Shown: positions 1 to 7,716 of the stretch, one piece after another
Numbering within the stretch: the stretch's first letter is position 1
How the letters are laid out: each line of letters starts with the position of its first letter
Assembly: GCA_036388555.1 (NCBI GenBank)
Contig: DASVRP010000004.1
Span: forward strand, 1 to 64,000
Reading direction: 5' to 3'
DNA: 64,000 nt
Origin: UBA4665 sp036388555
Lineage (GTDB): Bacteria > Patescibacteriota > Saccharimonadia > Saccharimonadales > UBA4665
Notes under the pieces: generated by a model
The model's input: the letters and a program-made list of their open reading frames with translations, nothing else
The model's database searches: none
Told to the model about the DNA's origin: nothing
Translations under genes and position numbers: made by a program

Positions 1-878
1 GCACCTGAGCATGTTCCAGGCATTCGTGGAGCTTGGCTGTACGCTGGTGTGTTTGCGGAAAGGAGGAGAGTTTTGAAACTAGTTATCTTTACAGAAAAAT
101 GACTCAGTTGACCCCTGGTTCTTACTAACCAATTTAGAATTCCCTTACTGTCTAGGGAAACCCCCAAGGATCCTAGTTCCCTAAGCAGTAATTTGTAATG
201 TGGCGAAGATTTGTCTGACTCAATTTTTGCAATCATTTTATCGGCTGCCTCCTTTAATTCTTCCGATGAGACCAGTGCTTTAATCTGGGCAGCATTCCCT
301 GATTTACCTTGTCCGAACAATCCTTCAATCATCAGAAAGTAGTTCTGGAACGCATTTATATATTTATGACTCTCAAAATTTATAGTGCCTTCGCGGTAGA
401 ACGCTAATGGAGTAACCATAGCTTTTTCATCCTCTTCCATATCTAAGAGTTCGATAATTTGATGATTGTGCATAGGTTGAGGATTGCGCGGATACGATGC
501 TTTCATAGATGCACGGATTATGGACAGCTTCTTTTCATCCTCTTCTGATTCAGGCACCCACTCTTCTTCGGCCTCCCTCAAAGCAATGCTTCTGATTTTC
601 CACCAAAATGACCCTAAGGATTCTAGATAAATTAATTTCTCTATAAGCTCGTTCCTCCATGCGGGCGTATTGAAGTTGAATACGTGTTTAACTGGGCCGT
701 GTCCTGGTTCTATACTCGGAAGTTTATCTTCTGGCCCCACAGTTTTTTCGACGTAAATTTTTCTCACAGCTTTGTCATCATCGGTTAATACTCCAATAAC
801 AAAGTCGCCGTGTTTGACTGTGTAATCGCCCTTGGCAAACGTGTCTCCATCAATATCAACAGTTATTCTGTACTTCAT
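1..878 (-). CDS. Hypothetical protein with HEPN-like motif, C-terminus outside the window
   Basis: An uninterrupted minus-strand frame of 292 codons starts at ATG 878 and runs off the left edge, so the end is missing. The middle holds a helical stretch (YINAFQNYF, then IEGLFGQGK) and, near the visible end, the motif RTRGQLSHF. RGQLSH fits the R-x4-H signature of HEPN domains (RNA-cleaving or regulatory helical domains in toxins and defence genes); I also recall a similar layout in proteins annotated as MauJ-like, but that is memory, not a search. Codons are AT-rich compared with the rest of the window, suggesting acquired DNA. It is divergent from the membrane gene at 903 with a 24-bp gap. 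No clear Shine-Dalgarno site. The reading frame is secure; the function is open. Confidence 0.75.
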   Translation of the reverse strand, partial: MKYRITVDIDGDTFAKGDYTVKHGDFVIGVLTDDDKAVRKIYVEKTVGPEDKLPSIEPGHGPVKHVFNFNTPAWRNELIEKLIYLESLGSFWWKIRSIALREAEEEWVPESEEDEKKLSIIRASMKASYPRNPQPMHNHQIIELLDMEEDEKAMVTPLAFYREGTINFESHKYINAFQNYFLMIEGLFGQGKSGNAAQIKALVSSEELKEAADKMIAKIESDKSSPHYKLLLRELGSLGVSLDSKGILNWLVRTRGQLSHFSVKITSFKTLLLSANTPAYSQAPRMPGTCSG

Positions 879-902
879 CTATCTATTAACTATACTAAAC
901 TT

Positions 903-1292
903 ATGATTCAAGATATTTATTCTCATGCAGCAGCCCTTGGCCTGCTTACAGATATTGCTGGTGCTTTATTTATATCAAAAAGCGTCTTCTATAAGCGAAA
1001 CAAAAGTATTTTTAATACCTCAGCTGGATTCTTAGGTTATAGCCGTATAAATACGCTTGACGCTATTGTTGCAAAAAGAGAAGCTCTGTTCGGCTGTCTT
1101 CTTCTGGTAATGGGTTTTTTAGGGCAGTTAAAGGGGGTGCTTAGGAATGAGAGCATCAATAACTTAAATATAAGATTAATTATAGTATATATATTCATCC
1201 TGATTCTCACGTCAGTAGCAGCAATGCTGATCATCAGAAAATGGTCAGAACGTAATGTAGATAAATTGGTTAAAGAATACCAAGACAAATAG
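903..1292 (+). CDS. Small membrane protein of unknown function
   Basis: 129 residues from ATG 903; a longer frame opens upstream at 810 but would overlap the divergent gene. Two hydrophobic segments are visible (roughly residues 8-25 and 85-112), with a Lys/Arg-rich linker and a charged tail, so a two-helix inner-membrane protein is likely. The DNA is AT-rich like the neighbour at 1-878 and unlike the core genes to the right. No ribosome site or known motif is seen. It may act with the divergent HEPN-motif gene, but only the position suggests this. Confidence 0.6.
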   Translation: MIQDIYSHAAALGLLTDIAGALFISKSVFYKRNKSIFNTSAGFLGYSRINTLDAIVAKREALFGCLLLVMGFLGQLKGVLRNESINNLNIRLIIVYIFILILTSVAAMLIIRKWSERNVDKLVKEYQDK

Positions 1293-1392
1293 CATCAAAA
1301 AGTACGATTGTCGCGTGATAGCTCGTAATCAAAAGAAATTAAAAAGATTGCAATAACTTGGATCTCTATGTCGAGTCTCAAAAAAGTGTCTA

Positions 1393-1421
1393 TTGACAAA
1401 ATCCCCCACCCGTGCTACACT
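1393..1421 (+). promoter_or_regulatory. Near-consensus housekeeping promoter without a following gene
   Basis: TTGACA at 1393-1398, a 17-nt spacer, then TACACT at 1416-1421. Transcription would start near 1428. No open reading frame follows for about 600 nt, which is why the downstream stretch is read as a candidate RNA gene. Confidence 0.7.
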
Positions 1422-1427
1422 GAAAGT

Positions 1428-2028
1428 AACATAAGATCTCTCTTCAAGGGTTTTGTCGGACAGCATGCTGTCGGCAGCTTACGTAAATCAGCAGACTACT
1501 ACGCCTGCATATGACAGTCAAAACAGATATAGTCATAGGTTTCAAAATAGAAATTAGTATACTCATGCGGGCTTAGTAACCTGGGGGTTTACGGAATGAT
1601 TATGCCTGGTACAGTACCTGGATCCTACGAATAGGCGCAATATGCCTTGGACCGTACGAAGTTATCGGACAACTAGCATTCAGGGGAGAACTTGTGTCAA
1701 CAATTACATCATATCCGGCCATACAGTCGTTCCCGTGGTAGCTTAATAAGTTGCTACGCAGGACTAAAGCCGGAGCGTCGCTGCGAGAGCGGTGAATGAG
1801 TCGGGATAATAATCAAAACCAGGCTGGTTCGGGCTGAAATGCCTGGCGCACCGAAGCTATCCAAGTCTCTGAAAAGCGACTGCGGAGGATAGCAGATGCG
1901 GATAGGACATGTCTTGTTTGCTAGACTTTCCAAGCGGATCTGGGGAAACCTGGTGAAGCCTCTAGATGGGACGGCGGCAGGGCATGGGCCACCGCCTACG
2001 GGGACGGCTGCGTGCCCGGATATCGATG
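1428..2028 (+). ncRNA. Candidate large structured non-coding RNA (~600 nt)
   Basis: Between the small membrane gene and the HD-domain gene lie about 765 bp with no convincing coding frame. The stretch begins behind a strong promoter (1393-1421) and is rich in perfect inverted repeats: a 14-bp palindrome at 1459-1472; GGTAC/GTACC at 1608-1618; GTAGC 1738-1742 with GCTAC 1753-1757 around TTAATAA; CCAGGC 1819-1824 with GCCTGG 1841-1846; GCTATCC 1856-1862 with GGATAGC 1887-1893; CTAGA 1921-1925 with TCTAG 1961-1965; GGGCA 1980-1984 with TGCCC 2013-2017. I could not match it to tmRNA (no T-loop), RNase P RNA, SRP RNA or a complete group I intron. Size and phage-like neighbourhood recall ornate RNAs such as ROOL or GOLLD, but this is only analogy. 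The 3' end is not marked by a terminator and is set just before the next promoter. Confidence 0.4.
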
Positions 2029-2057
2029 TATACTGAGTAATGAAACAGGAGATGCTC

Positions 2058-2645
2058 ATGAATTTTACCCCACGCCTTGAGCGCGCCATCCGTATCGCTG
2101 CCATCGCCCATAAGAATCAGCGCCGCAAGGGCACTGATACGCCGTACGTCACTCATCCGTTTTCGGTCATGGCGGTCGCTTCGGACGTAACCGATGACGA
2201 GGATGTGCTTATCGCATGCCTGTTCCACGACATCATCGAAGATGTGCCGAACGAATATCCGGAAACCCGAATGCGCCAAGAGTTTGGCGACCGAGTCGTC
2301 GGGATCGTGCTTGGAGTGACAAAGGATGATTCCATACAGGAGTGGCGGCCGCGCGGCGAAGCCTACCTCAAGCATCTGAAGGAAGTTGCCAGTGACGAAT
2401 CGGTCATCGTCAGCGGAGCCGACAAGATCCATAACCTGATGTCTATTCTGGCCGATTACAAGATACAGAAAGAAGACCTTTGGCAGATATTCAGCACTAA
2501 GAGTGCCGGCGACCAGCTGTGGTGGTACGAGTCAGTATTGCAGGTGCTGAAGGATCGTAAGACGAGTCCGAAACTTATCGATAAACTTGAGGGGCTGGTC
2601 GGAGATCTCAGGGCCATCGTCACTGAGCTGCCCAAGCCGCAGTAG
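2058..2645 (+). CDS. HD-domain phosphohydrolase (SpoT/MESH1-like)
   Basis: 195 residues. ATG 2058 is preferred over upstream in-frame ATGs because AGGAG (2047-2051) lies 6 nt before it. The HD-type metal site is visible: His33, the pair His57-Asp58 followed by Glu61-Asp62 (LFHDIIED), and Asp122 in SGADKIHNL, the pattern of (p)ppGpp hydrolases and their stand-alone MESH1-like relatives. There is no synthetase or TGS domain, so it would be a small hydrolase of alarmones or other nucleotides in the cytoplasm. A TATACT -10 box at 2029-2034 provides its own promoter. The exact substrate cannot be read from sequence. Confidence 0.85.
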   Translation: MNFTPRLERAIRIAAIAHKNQRRKGTDTPYVTHPFSVMAVASDVTDDEDVLIACLFHDIIEDVPNEYPETRMRQEFGDRVVGIVLGVTKDDSIQEWRPRGEAYLKHLKEVASDESVIVSGADKIHNLMSILADYKIQKEDLWQIFSTKSAGDQLWWYESVLQVLKDRKTSPKLIDKLEGLVGDLRAIVTELPKPQ

Positions 2646-2646
2646 C

Positions 2647-2675
2647 ATGACAAAACATGCGCTATGTGCTATACT
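2647..2675 (+). promoter_or_regulatory. Promoter of the SAM riboswitch transcript
   Basis: ATGACA at 2647-2652 (one mismatch to the -35 consensus), 17-nt spacer, TATACT at 2670-2675. Predicted start near 2682, about 15 nt before the conserved riboswitch core. It begins right after the stop codon of the HD gene. Confidence 0.75.
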
Positions 2676-2691
2676 AGCTTTGTTAACAACC

Positions 2692-2796
2692 TAAGTATCA
2701 AGAGTGCAGCGAGGGGCCTAGCCCGATGACCTGCCAGCAACCTACGCGCGGACCTGTCCGTACACGCAAGGTGCTACGCCTAGCCACTGCGGCGAG
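2692..2796 (+). promoter_or_regulatory. SAM-I (S-box) riboswitch aptamer
   Basis: The order of conserved S-box elements is present: TATCAAGAG at 2697-2705, GAGGGGCCTAGCCCGATGA at 2711-2729, GCAACC at 2737-2742, a P3 hairpin with GCG...CGC and GGAC/GTCC arms (2746-2767), AGGTGC at 2769-2774, and a P4 helix CGCC/GGCG (2778-2781 with 2791-2794). These match the family pattern of S-adenosylmethionine-sensing S-box leaders; the P1 closing stem is not obvious by eye. It lies between its own promoter and a zinc-ribbon mini-gene, upstream of a methyltransferase-containing cluster. Variation in the P2 helix leaves open a SAM-I/IV-type relative. Confidence 0.82.
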
Positions 2797-2874
2797 GAAG
2801 GATAACATGGCTCTCCGCTTCGGTGAAGCAGCGTCGTATATCCTTTCTCGCCACGATGCCGGCAGAAAGGATAT
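2797..2874 (+). promoter_or_regulatory. Riboswitch expression platform: Shine-Dalgarno sequestration hairpin
   Basis: ATATCCTTTCT (2838-2848) and AGAAAGGATAT (2864-2874) form a perfect 11-bp stem with a 15-nt loop. The 3' arm contains the ribosome site AGAAAGGA, 7 nt before ATG 2879. The sequence AAGGAT at 2798-2803, directly after the aptamer, can instead pair with ATCCTT at 2840-2845. The three segments are mutually exclusive, the layout of a riboswitch that controls translation start rather than termination; no U-tract follows. Confidence 0.7.
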
Positions 2875-2878
2875 TCTT

Positions 2879-3208
2879 ATGTCAAAGTCAATCAACGTCG
2901 AGGTCTCCGAGAATGATTGGAGCGAATTCCTGGCCCAAAAGGCTCGCCGGCTCAAGCTCACCAAGTGCGAGGGATGTGGCGGGTATCGCGGCGCTGCCAC
3001 CGTGGACAGGCAGATTTCGGCTGTGACCTGCCTGTGTGATGGCATCACCTGCCGGAAGTGCCACGCGAACCGCACCTACCGGCCGATCTCAAACTATTTT
3101 AGCTTGCAGGATGGCAACATCACCCATGTGCCGTACTTCAAAAGTATGTGCTTGCGGTGCACGCAGCGGCACAACCGGTCAGTCTTACAGCCTGCCGCCG
3201 GCGCCTGA
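2879..3208 (+). CDS. Zinc-ribbon mini-protein under SAM riboswitch control, function unknown
   Basis: 109 residues from ATG 2879. An in-frame ATG at 2807 also exists behind GAGGAAGG, but that start lies inside the riboswitch switching region, so 2879 with AGAAAGGA at 7 nt is preferred. Cysteines come in pairs: CEGC near residues 30-33, CLC, CRKC and CLRC further on, consistent with two zinc knuckles and a nucleic-acid or protein contact surface. I recognise no named family. The SAM riboswitch in front predicts expression at low SAM. The R-M-like cluster starts 61 bp downstream, though with its own -10 element, so joint transcription is uncertain. Confidence 0.7.
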   Translation: MSKSINVEVSENDWSEFLAQKARRLKLTKCEGCGGYRGAATVDRQISAVTCLCDGITCRKCHANRTYRPISNYFSLQDGNITHVPYFKSMCLRCTQRHNRSVLQPAAGA

Positions 3209-3210
3209 AG

Positions 3211-3225
3211 GTTTACGATGTAAAC
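3211..3225 (+). promoter_or_regulatory. Inverted repeat, possible operator upstream of the helicase-methylase cluster
   Basis: GTTTAC-GAT-GTAAAC is a perfect 6+3+6 inverted repeat, located just after the zinc-ribbon stop codon and 30 bp upstream of the -10 box TACAAT (3255-3260) of the next gene. The position would suit a repressor or activator. There is no T-tract, so it is not a terminator. Confidence 0.3.
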
Positions 3226-3269
3226 ATTACCTGTCGCTCCAGTAAGCTTAGCGGTACAATGGGCGGTAT

Positions 3270-6173
3270 ATGTCAGTCTACTCACCGCACCAGGCCAAGT
3301 ATTTCGCACATCTGCTGACGCGCAAGGTGCCGGCCGGAGAGAAGGAAAGCCTAATCACCACCATCCTGGATGCCCAGGTCGAGCCGAAGCCGCATCAGAT
3401 CGATGCGGCTTTGTTCGCGTTCCGCAGCCCCTTCGCCAGTGGGGCGATCCTGGCGGACGAGGTCGGACTGGGTAAGACCATAGAGGCTGGCTTGGTCATC
3501 GCCCAGAAGTGGGCCGAGGGCAAGCGGCGCATCCTGATCATCTGTCCGTCCAGCCTGCGGCAGCAGTGGCGCCAGGAACTGCAGGACAAGTTCTTCCTGG
3601 ACAGTACCATACTGGAAGGCAAGAATTACGCTGCTTCCGCCAAGGATACGCCCGGGCGGACGCCGTTCATCCGACCAGAGGTGGTGATATGTTCCTATCA
3701 GTTTGCCGCGAACAAGGAGCAGGACGTATCGCTGACCAGCTGGGATCTGGTCGTGATAGATGAAGCCCACCGGCTGCGCAATGTCTATAAACCGGGCAAC
3801 AAGACGGCCAACACGCTCAAGCACGCGCTGCAGAAAACCCCGAAGCTGCTGCTGACCGCCACGCCGCTGCAGAACAGCCTGCTCGAGCTCTACGGGCTGG
3901 TCAGTTTCATCGACGAACGGGCCTTTGGCGACCAGAAGAGCTTCAAGGACCAGTTCATCAACCGAGGCACCGAATCGACGCTGCACGACCTGCGTACCCG
4001 GCTGCAGCGCTTTTCCTACCGCACCCTGCGCAAACAGGTCATGGAATACATCAACTACACCAACCGCGTGCCGCATACCCAGGGTTACCAGCCATCACTC
4101 AAGGAGCGCGAGCTCTACGAACTAGTGTCCCGATATCTGCAGCGCGAGGTCATCTACGCCCTGCCGGCCGGGCAGCGCCAGCTGACGACGCTGATCATGC
4201 GCAAGCTGCTGGCCTCGTCCTCCTATGCCATCGCCCAGACGCTGCGCAATCTGGCTGACCGCCTGGAGCGCGATATGCAGGGAGGCAAGTTCGACAAGCC
4301 GGTGCAGCTGACCGGTTTCTTCCAGGATTATGAGCTGACGGCTGAGCTGGAGGATGAAGTAGGGGCCGATGATGTCGTGCCGGGCGGGGATGCTGAGATG
4401 ACAGGCGTGACGCAGGGCGCACCGGATACCACGCCGGCCGTCGACCTGCAGCTGGTCCAGCAGGAGATAACCGACCTCCGCCGTTACGCTGACATTGCCA
4501 GCTCGATCACTCATAACAATAAGGCAGACGCCCTCCAGCAGGGGTTGGCGGCCTGCTTTGAGCAGCTGGAACGGTTGGGCGCCGAGAAGAAGGCCATTAT
4601 CTTCACCGAATCGACCCGCACGCAGTCGTATCTGCTGGACTTCCTGACGGCTAATGGGTTCGCCGATAACATCGTGCTCTTCAACGGCTCCAACACCGAT
4701 CCACAGTCGACCGAGATCTACAATGCCTGGCTGGTAGAGAATGCCGGCACCGACCGTATTACAGGCTCAGTGACCGCTGACCGCAAGGCGGCCATCGTCG
4801 ACCATTTCCGGAACCACGCCCAGATTATGATCGCTACCGAGGCCGCCGCCGAAGGCATCAACCTGCAGTTCTGCTCGCTTGTCGTCAACTATGACCTGCC
4901 ATGGAACCCGCAGCGTGTCGAGCAGCGCATCGGCCGCTGTCATCGCTATGGCCAGAAGCATGACGTCGTCGTCCTCAACTTCCTGAATGAATCGAACGCC
5001 GCTGACCAGCGGGTCTTCGAGCTGCTCAGCGAAAAGTTCAAGCTGTTCGAGGGTGTCTTCGGCGTCAGTGACGAAGTGCTGGGCGCCATCGAGTCGGGCG
5101 TCGACATCGAGAAGCGCATTGCCTCGATCTATCAGAACTGCCGCACCCCGGAAGCCATCAAGACCGAGTTCGACCAGCTACAGCATGATCTTGAAGCCGA
5201 TATCAGCAGCAACATGCAGTCGACCAAGCAGAAGCTGCTCGAGAACTTCGACAAGGACGTCCACGAAAAGCTGCGCATCAGCCTCGATGAGAGCCAGGAG
5301 TACCTCAACAAGCACGAGAAATGGCTCTGGAACATCACCCGGCAGCAGCTCGGCGGCTATGCTGACTTCGATGAGACCGGGCACGCCTTCGTCATCACCA
5401 AACCCATCTGGGAGCAAGCGCCGCAGACGCACTATATGATGAAGCCGGCCGTCAACGCCCATGTCTACCGGGCGGGGGCACCGCTGGCCCGCCAGCTGCT
5501 CGAGCACGCCAAAGGCCTACCCACGCCGGAAACTGCATATGACATCCGTTATTCGGCCGCGGCTGAGACGATCACGTCGCTGCAGCCGCTGCTCGGCAGT
5601 GCCGGCTACCTGACCGCAGTCCGGCTGCGCATCAACGGCGAGCATGAGGAAGAGCATATCATGACGGCCGGGTTCACCGACGCCGGCGAGCCGCTGTCAC
5701 CGGAGCAGGCGGCACGGTTGCTGGACCTGGAATTCAGTAACCCGTCGCAGTCACCGCAGATCCCGGGCGAGGCTCGTACCAGCCTTGCTAACCAGGTCGA
5801 CAAGGCCATCGCCGCCAAGCAGGCCGAGATCGCCGATCGTAACAGCAGTTACTTTGATGATGAGCTCGACAAGATCGAATCCTGGGCCGAGGACCGCAAA
5901 CTGAGCCTCGAGCTGCGCATCCGTGAGTTGGACAAGGAGATCAAGCTGCGCCGCACCGAGGCCCGCAAGCTGGTCAAGCTGGACGAGAAGGTCGCCGAAC
6001 AGAAGGCCATCAAGGACCTTGAGAAGAAGCGCAACTCGCTGCGCCGCGAACTGTTCGAGAAGCAGGACGAGATCGACGACGAGAAGGACAAGCTGCTGGA
6101 TGGCATCCAGGCCCGGCTGGCGTCGGAATCCAGCGCCGATGAGCTGTTTGTTATAAGATGGAAACTGATATAG
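3270..6173 (+). CDS. SNF2-family DNA helicase/translocase of an R-M-type defence cluster
   Basis: 967 residues. Superfamily 2 motifs appear in order: Walker A in DEVGLGKT (~residues 62-70), DEAH (~165), LTATPLQN (~194-201), and in the second RecA domain EGINLQF followed by QRIGRCHRYGQ (~525-561). The last ~110 residues (from ~860) are a long charged coiled coil. This is the HepA/DrmD type of SNF2 protein that often accompanies bacterial methylases. TACAAT at 3255-3260 ends 9 nt before the ATG, so the transcript would be almost leaderless. The methyltransferase gene starts 7 bp after the stop. It probably translocates on DNA for a defence system; whether it is essential to restriction cannot be told. 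Confidence 0.9.
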   Translation: MSVYSPHQAKYFAHLLTRKVPAGEKESLITTILDAQVEPKPHQIDAALFAFRSPFASGAILADEVGLGKTIEAGLVIAQKWAEGKRRILIICPSSLRQQWRQELQDKFFLDSTILEGKNYAASAKDTPGRTPFIRPEVVICSYQFAANKEQDVSLTSWDLVVIDEAHRLRNVYKPGNKTANTLKHALQKTPKLLLTATPLQNSLLELYGLVSFIDERAFGDQKSFKDQFINRGTESTLHDLRTRLQRFSYRTLRKQVMEYINYTNRVPHTQGYQPSLKERELYELVSRYLQREVIYALPAGQRQLTTLIMRKLLASSSYAIAQTLRNLADRLERDMQGGKFDKPVQLTGFFQDYELTAELEDEVGADDVVPGGDAEMTGVTQGAPDTTPAVDLQLVQQEITDLRRYADIASSITHNNKADALQQGLAACFEQLERLGAEKKAIIFTESTRTQSYLLDFLTANGFADNIVLFNGSNTDPQSTEIYNAWLVENAGTDRITGSVTADRKAAIVDHFRNHAQIMIATEAAAEGINLQFCSLVVNYDLPWNPQRVEQRIGRCHRYGQKHDVVVLNFLNESNAADQRVFELLSEKFKLFEGVFGVSDEVLGAIESGVDIEKRIASIYQNCRTPEAIKTEFDQLQHDLEADISSNMQSTKQKLLENFDKDVHEKLRISLDESQEYLNKHEKWLWNITRQQLGGYADFDETGHAFVITKPIWEQAPQTHYMMKPAVNAHVYRAGAPLARQLLEHAKGLPTPETAYDIRYSAAAETITSLQPLLGSAGYLTAVRLRINGEHEEEHIMTAGFTDAGEPLSPEQAARLLDLEFSNPSQSPQIPGEARTSLANQVDKAIAAKQAEIADRNSSYFDDELDKIESWAEDRKLSLELRIRELDKEIKLRRTEARKLVKLDEKVAEQKAIKDLEKKRNSLRRELFEKQDEIDDEKDKLLDGIQARLASESSADELFVIRWKLI

Positions 6174-6180
6174 GGGACAT

Positions 6181-7716
6181 ATGGCGAAGAAGCAGAAACT
6201 GGAACTGACATGGGTAGGCAAGGGTGATGAGACGCGGCTGGAGCCGCGCATATTGATCGAGGACCCGACGCGGGCATTCGGCGATCCTGACACTGGCAAC
6301 ATGCTGATTCACGGCGACAACCTGCTGGCCCTGAAGGCACTCGAGCAGGAGTATGCCGGACAAGTGAAATGTATCTTCATCGATCCGCCGTACAATACCG
6401 GCAGCGCCTTCGAGCATTATGAGGACGGCGTCGAGCACAGTATCTGGCTCAACCTGATGAAGCCGCGCCTCGAGCTGCTGCGCAACCTGCTGACACCGGA
6501 CGGCACGATCTACGTCTCGATCGATTACAACGAAGTCCATTACCTGAAGGTCCTGATGGACGAGGTCTTCGGACGCGACTGCTTCCAGCGCGAGATCATC
6601 TGGCGCATGGGCTGGCTTTCCGGCTTCAAGACGATGGCCAAGAACTACATCCGCAACCACGATTCGATACTGTATTATTCCCGCAATCCGGGCGAGCAGT
6701 ATTTCAACAAGGAAGCATCCTACCTCGACCGGTCGGAATTCAATCCGCGCTTCAATGCCGCCAACCGCAAGCAGCTGCTGGCTGACCTGATGGCGATGGG
6801 GATCGATAAGAAGGACGCTGGTGCGTTCCTCGACAATGCCTCGACCATCGGCCTGCCGGAGCGCTACCCGATGGAAGATACCTGGAACTCGTCGGTCTAT
6901 GACAACCTCAACAGTATCAACGTGGTATCGTTCGCCGGTGAAAAGGTCTCCAAGATGCTCGGCGTCTCCGAACTGAAGGGACAGAAGTCCGAAGCGCTCA
7001 TCAAGCGCATCCTGACCATCTCGACCAAGCCGGGCGACCTGGTACTCGACTCCTTCCTCGGTACCGGCACGACGGCAGCCGTGGCGAACAAGATGGGCCG
7101 CAAATGGATCGGCATCGAACTGGGCGACCACGCCTATACGCACTGCGCACCGCGCCTGCACAAGGTCGTCGATGGCAGTGACCAAAGCGGTGTATCCGGC
7201 GCCCTGAAATGGAAGGGCGGTGGTGGCTTCCGGTTCTATGAGCTGGCACCGAGCCTACTGACCCAGGACAGCTTCGGCAACTGGGTCGTCAGCAAGGAAT
7301 ACGACGCCAACATGCTGGCCCACGCTGTCGCCAAGCACGAAGGCTTCGTTTACCACCCCAGTCAGTCGGTCTTCTGGCAGCAGGGTATGTCGACTGAGCA
7401 CGACTATATCTACACCACGACGCAGTTCGTCAGCACCGAGCTGCTCGACTCCATCCACGCCGAGATGTCCGACGAGGACAGCCTGCTGATCACCTGCAAG
7501 GCCTACGATTCGGCCTGCAAGGACCGGCATCCGAACATCACCCTCAAAAAGATCCCGCAGGCGCTGCTTGGCCACTGTGAGTTCGGTGTCACCGGCTACT
7601 GGCTGAACGTAGACGAGTCAGTAGAGCCGGATGGCGATGATGTTGAGCGGGACGGCGGACCAGCCGATCCCGGCGGTCTGGAATATGACGAATCAGTCGA
7701 TGAGGTACGGTCATGA
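6181..7716 (+). CDS. Type III-like site-specific DNA methyltransferase (Mod)
   Basis: 511 residues. A beta-class amino-methyltransferase: the catalytic motif DPPY is N-terminal (68-71, in FIDPPYNTG) and the SAM-binding motif is C-terminal (DSFLGTGTT, ~290-298), the order found in type III Mod subunits that methylate adenine N6. The region between would hold target recognition. The end is acidic and has no recognisable domain. An AGGGGA ribosome site precedes the ATG. The stop overlaps the next start (ATGA), indicating translational coupling with the Res-like subunit. The substrate SAM is the ligand of the riboswitch 3.5 kb upstream. Confidence 0.92.
   Translation: MAKKQKLELTWVGKGDETRLEPRILIEDPTRAFGDPDTGNMLIHGDNLLALKALEQEYAGQVKCIFIDPPYNTGSAFEHYEDGVEHSIWLNLMKPRLELLRNLLTPDGTIYVSIDYNEVHYLKVLMDEVFGRDCFQREIIWRMGWLSGFKTMAKNYIRNHDSILYYSRNPGEQYFNKEASYLDRSEFNPRFNAANRKQLLADLMAMGIDKKDAGAFLDNASTIGLPERYPMEDTWNSSVYDNLNSINVVSFAGEKVSKMLGVSELKGQKSEALIKRILTISTKPGDLVLDSFLGTGTTAAVANKMGRKWIGIELGDHAYTHCAPRLHKVVDGSDQSGVSGALKWKGGGGFRFYELAPSLLTQDSFGNWVVSKEYDANMLAHAVAKHEGFVYHPSQSVFWQQGMSTEHDYIYTTTQFVSTELLDSIHAEMSDEDSLLITCKAYDSACKDRHPNITLKKIPQALLGHCEFGVTGYWLNVDESVEPDGDDVERDGGPADPGGLEYDESVDEVRS

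Noticed and set aside
1485..1540. Group I intron core (CAGACTA ... CAGATATAGTC resembles the P7 strands)
   Set aside because: No matching P3 or P4-P6 elements upstream and no split gene around it; the pairing is also explained by a simple hairpin.
1925..2020. Cobalamin riboswitch-like string GGGGAAACCTGGTGAA
   Set aside because: The B12-box and the rest of the conserved core are missing and no cobalamin-related gene follows.
1428..2028. tmRNA gene, suggested by a stem around TTAATAA at 1738-1757 similar to the tag stop helix
   Set aside because: No TTCRANTC T-loop or acceptor end is present and the 5' end lacks the expected GGG(G/C) start; one similar helix is not enough.
6151..7185. 344-codon minus-strand frame opposite the methyltransferase
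   Set aside because: Shadow of the GC-rich Mod gene; no motif, no ribosome site, and the plus-strand gene is certain. The same applies to other long antisense frames (for example 8466-9461, 13092-14084, 61654-62634).
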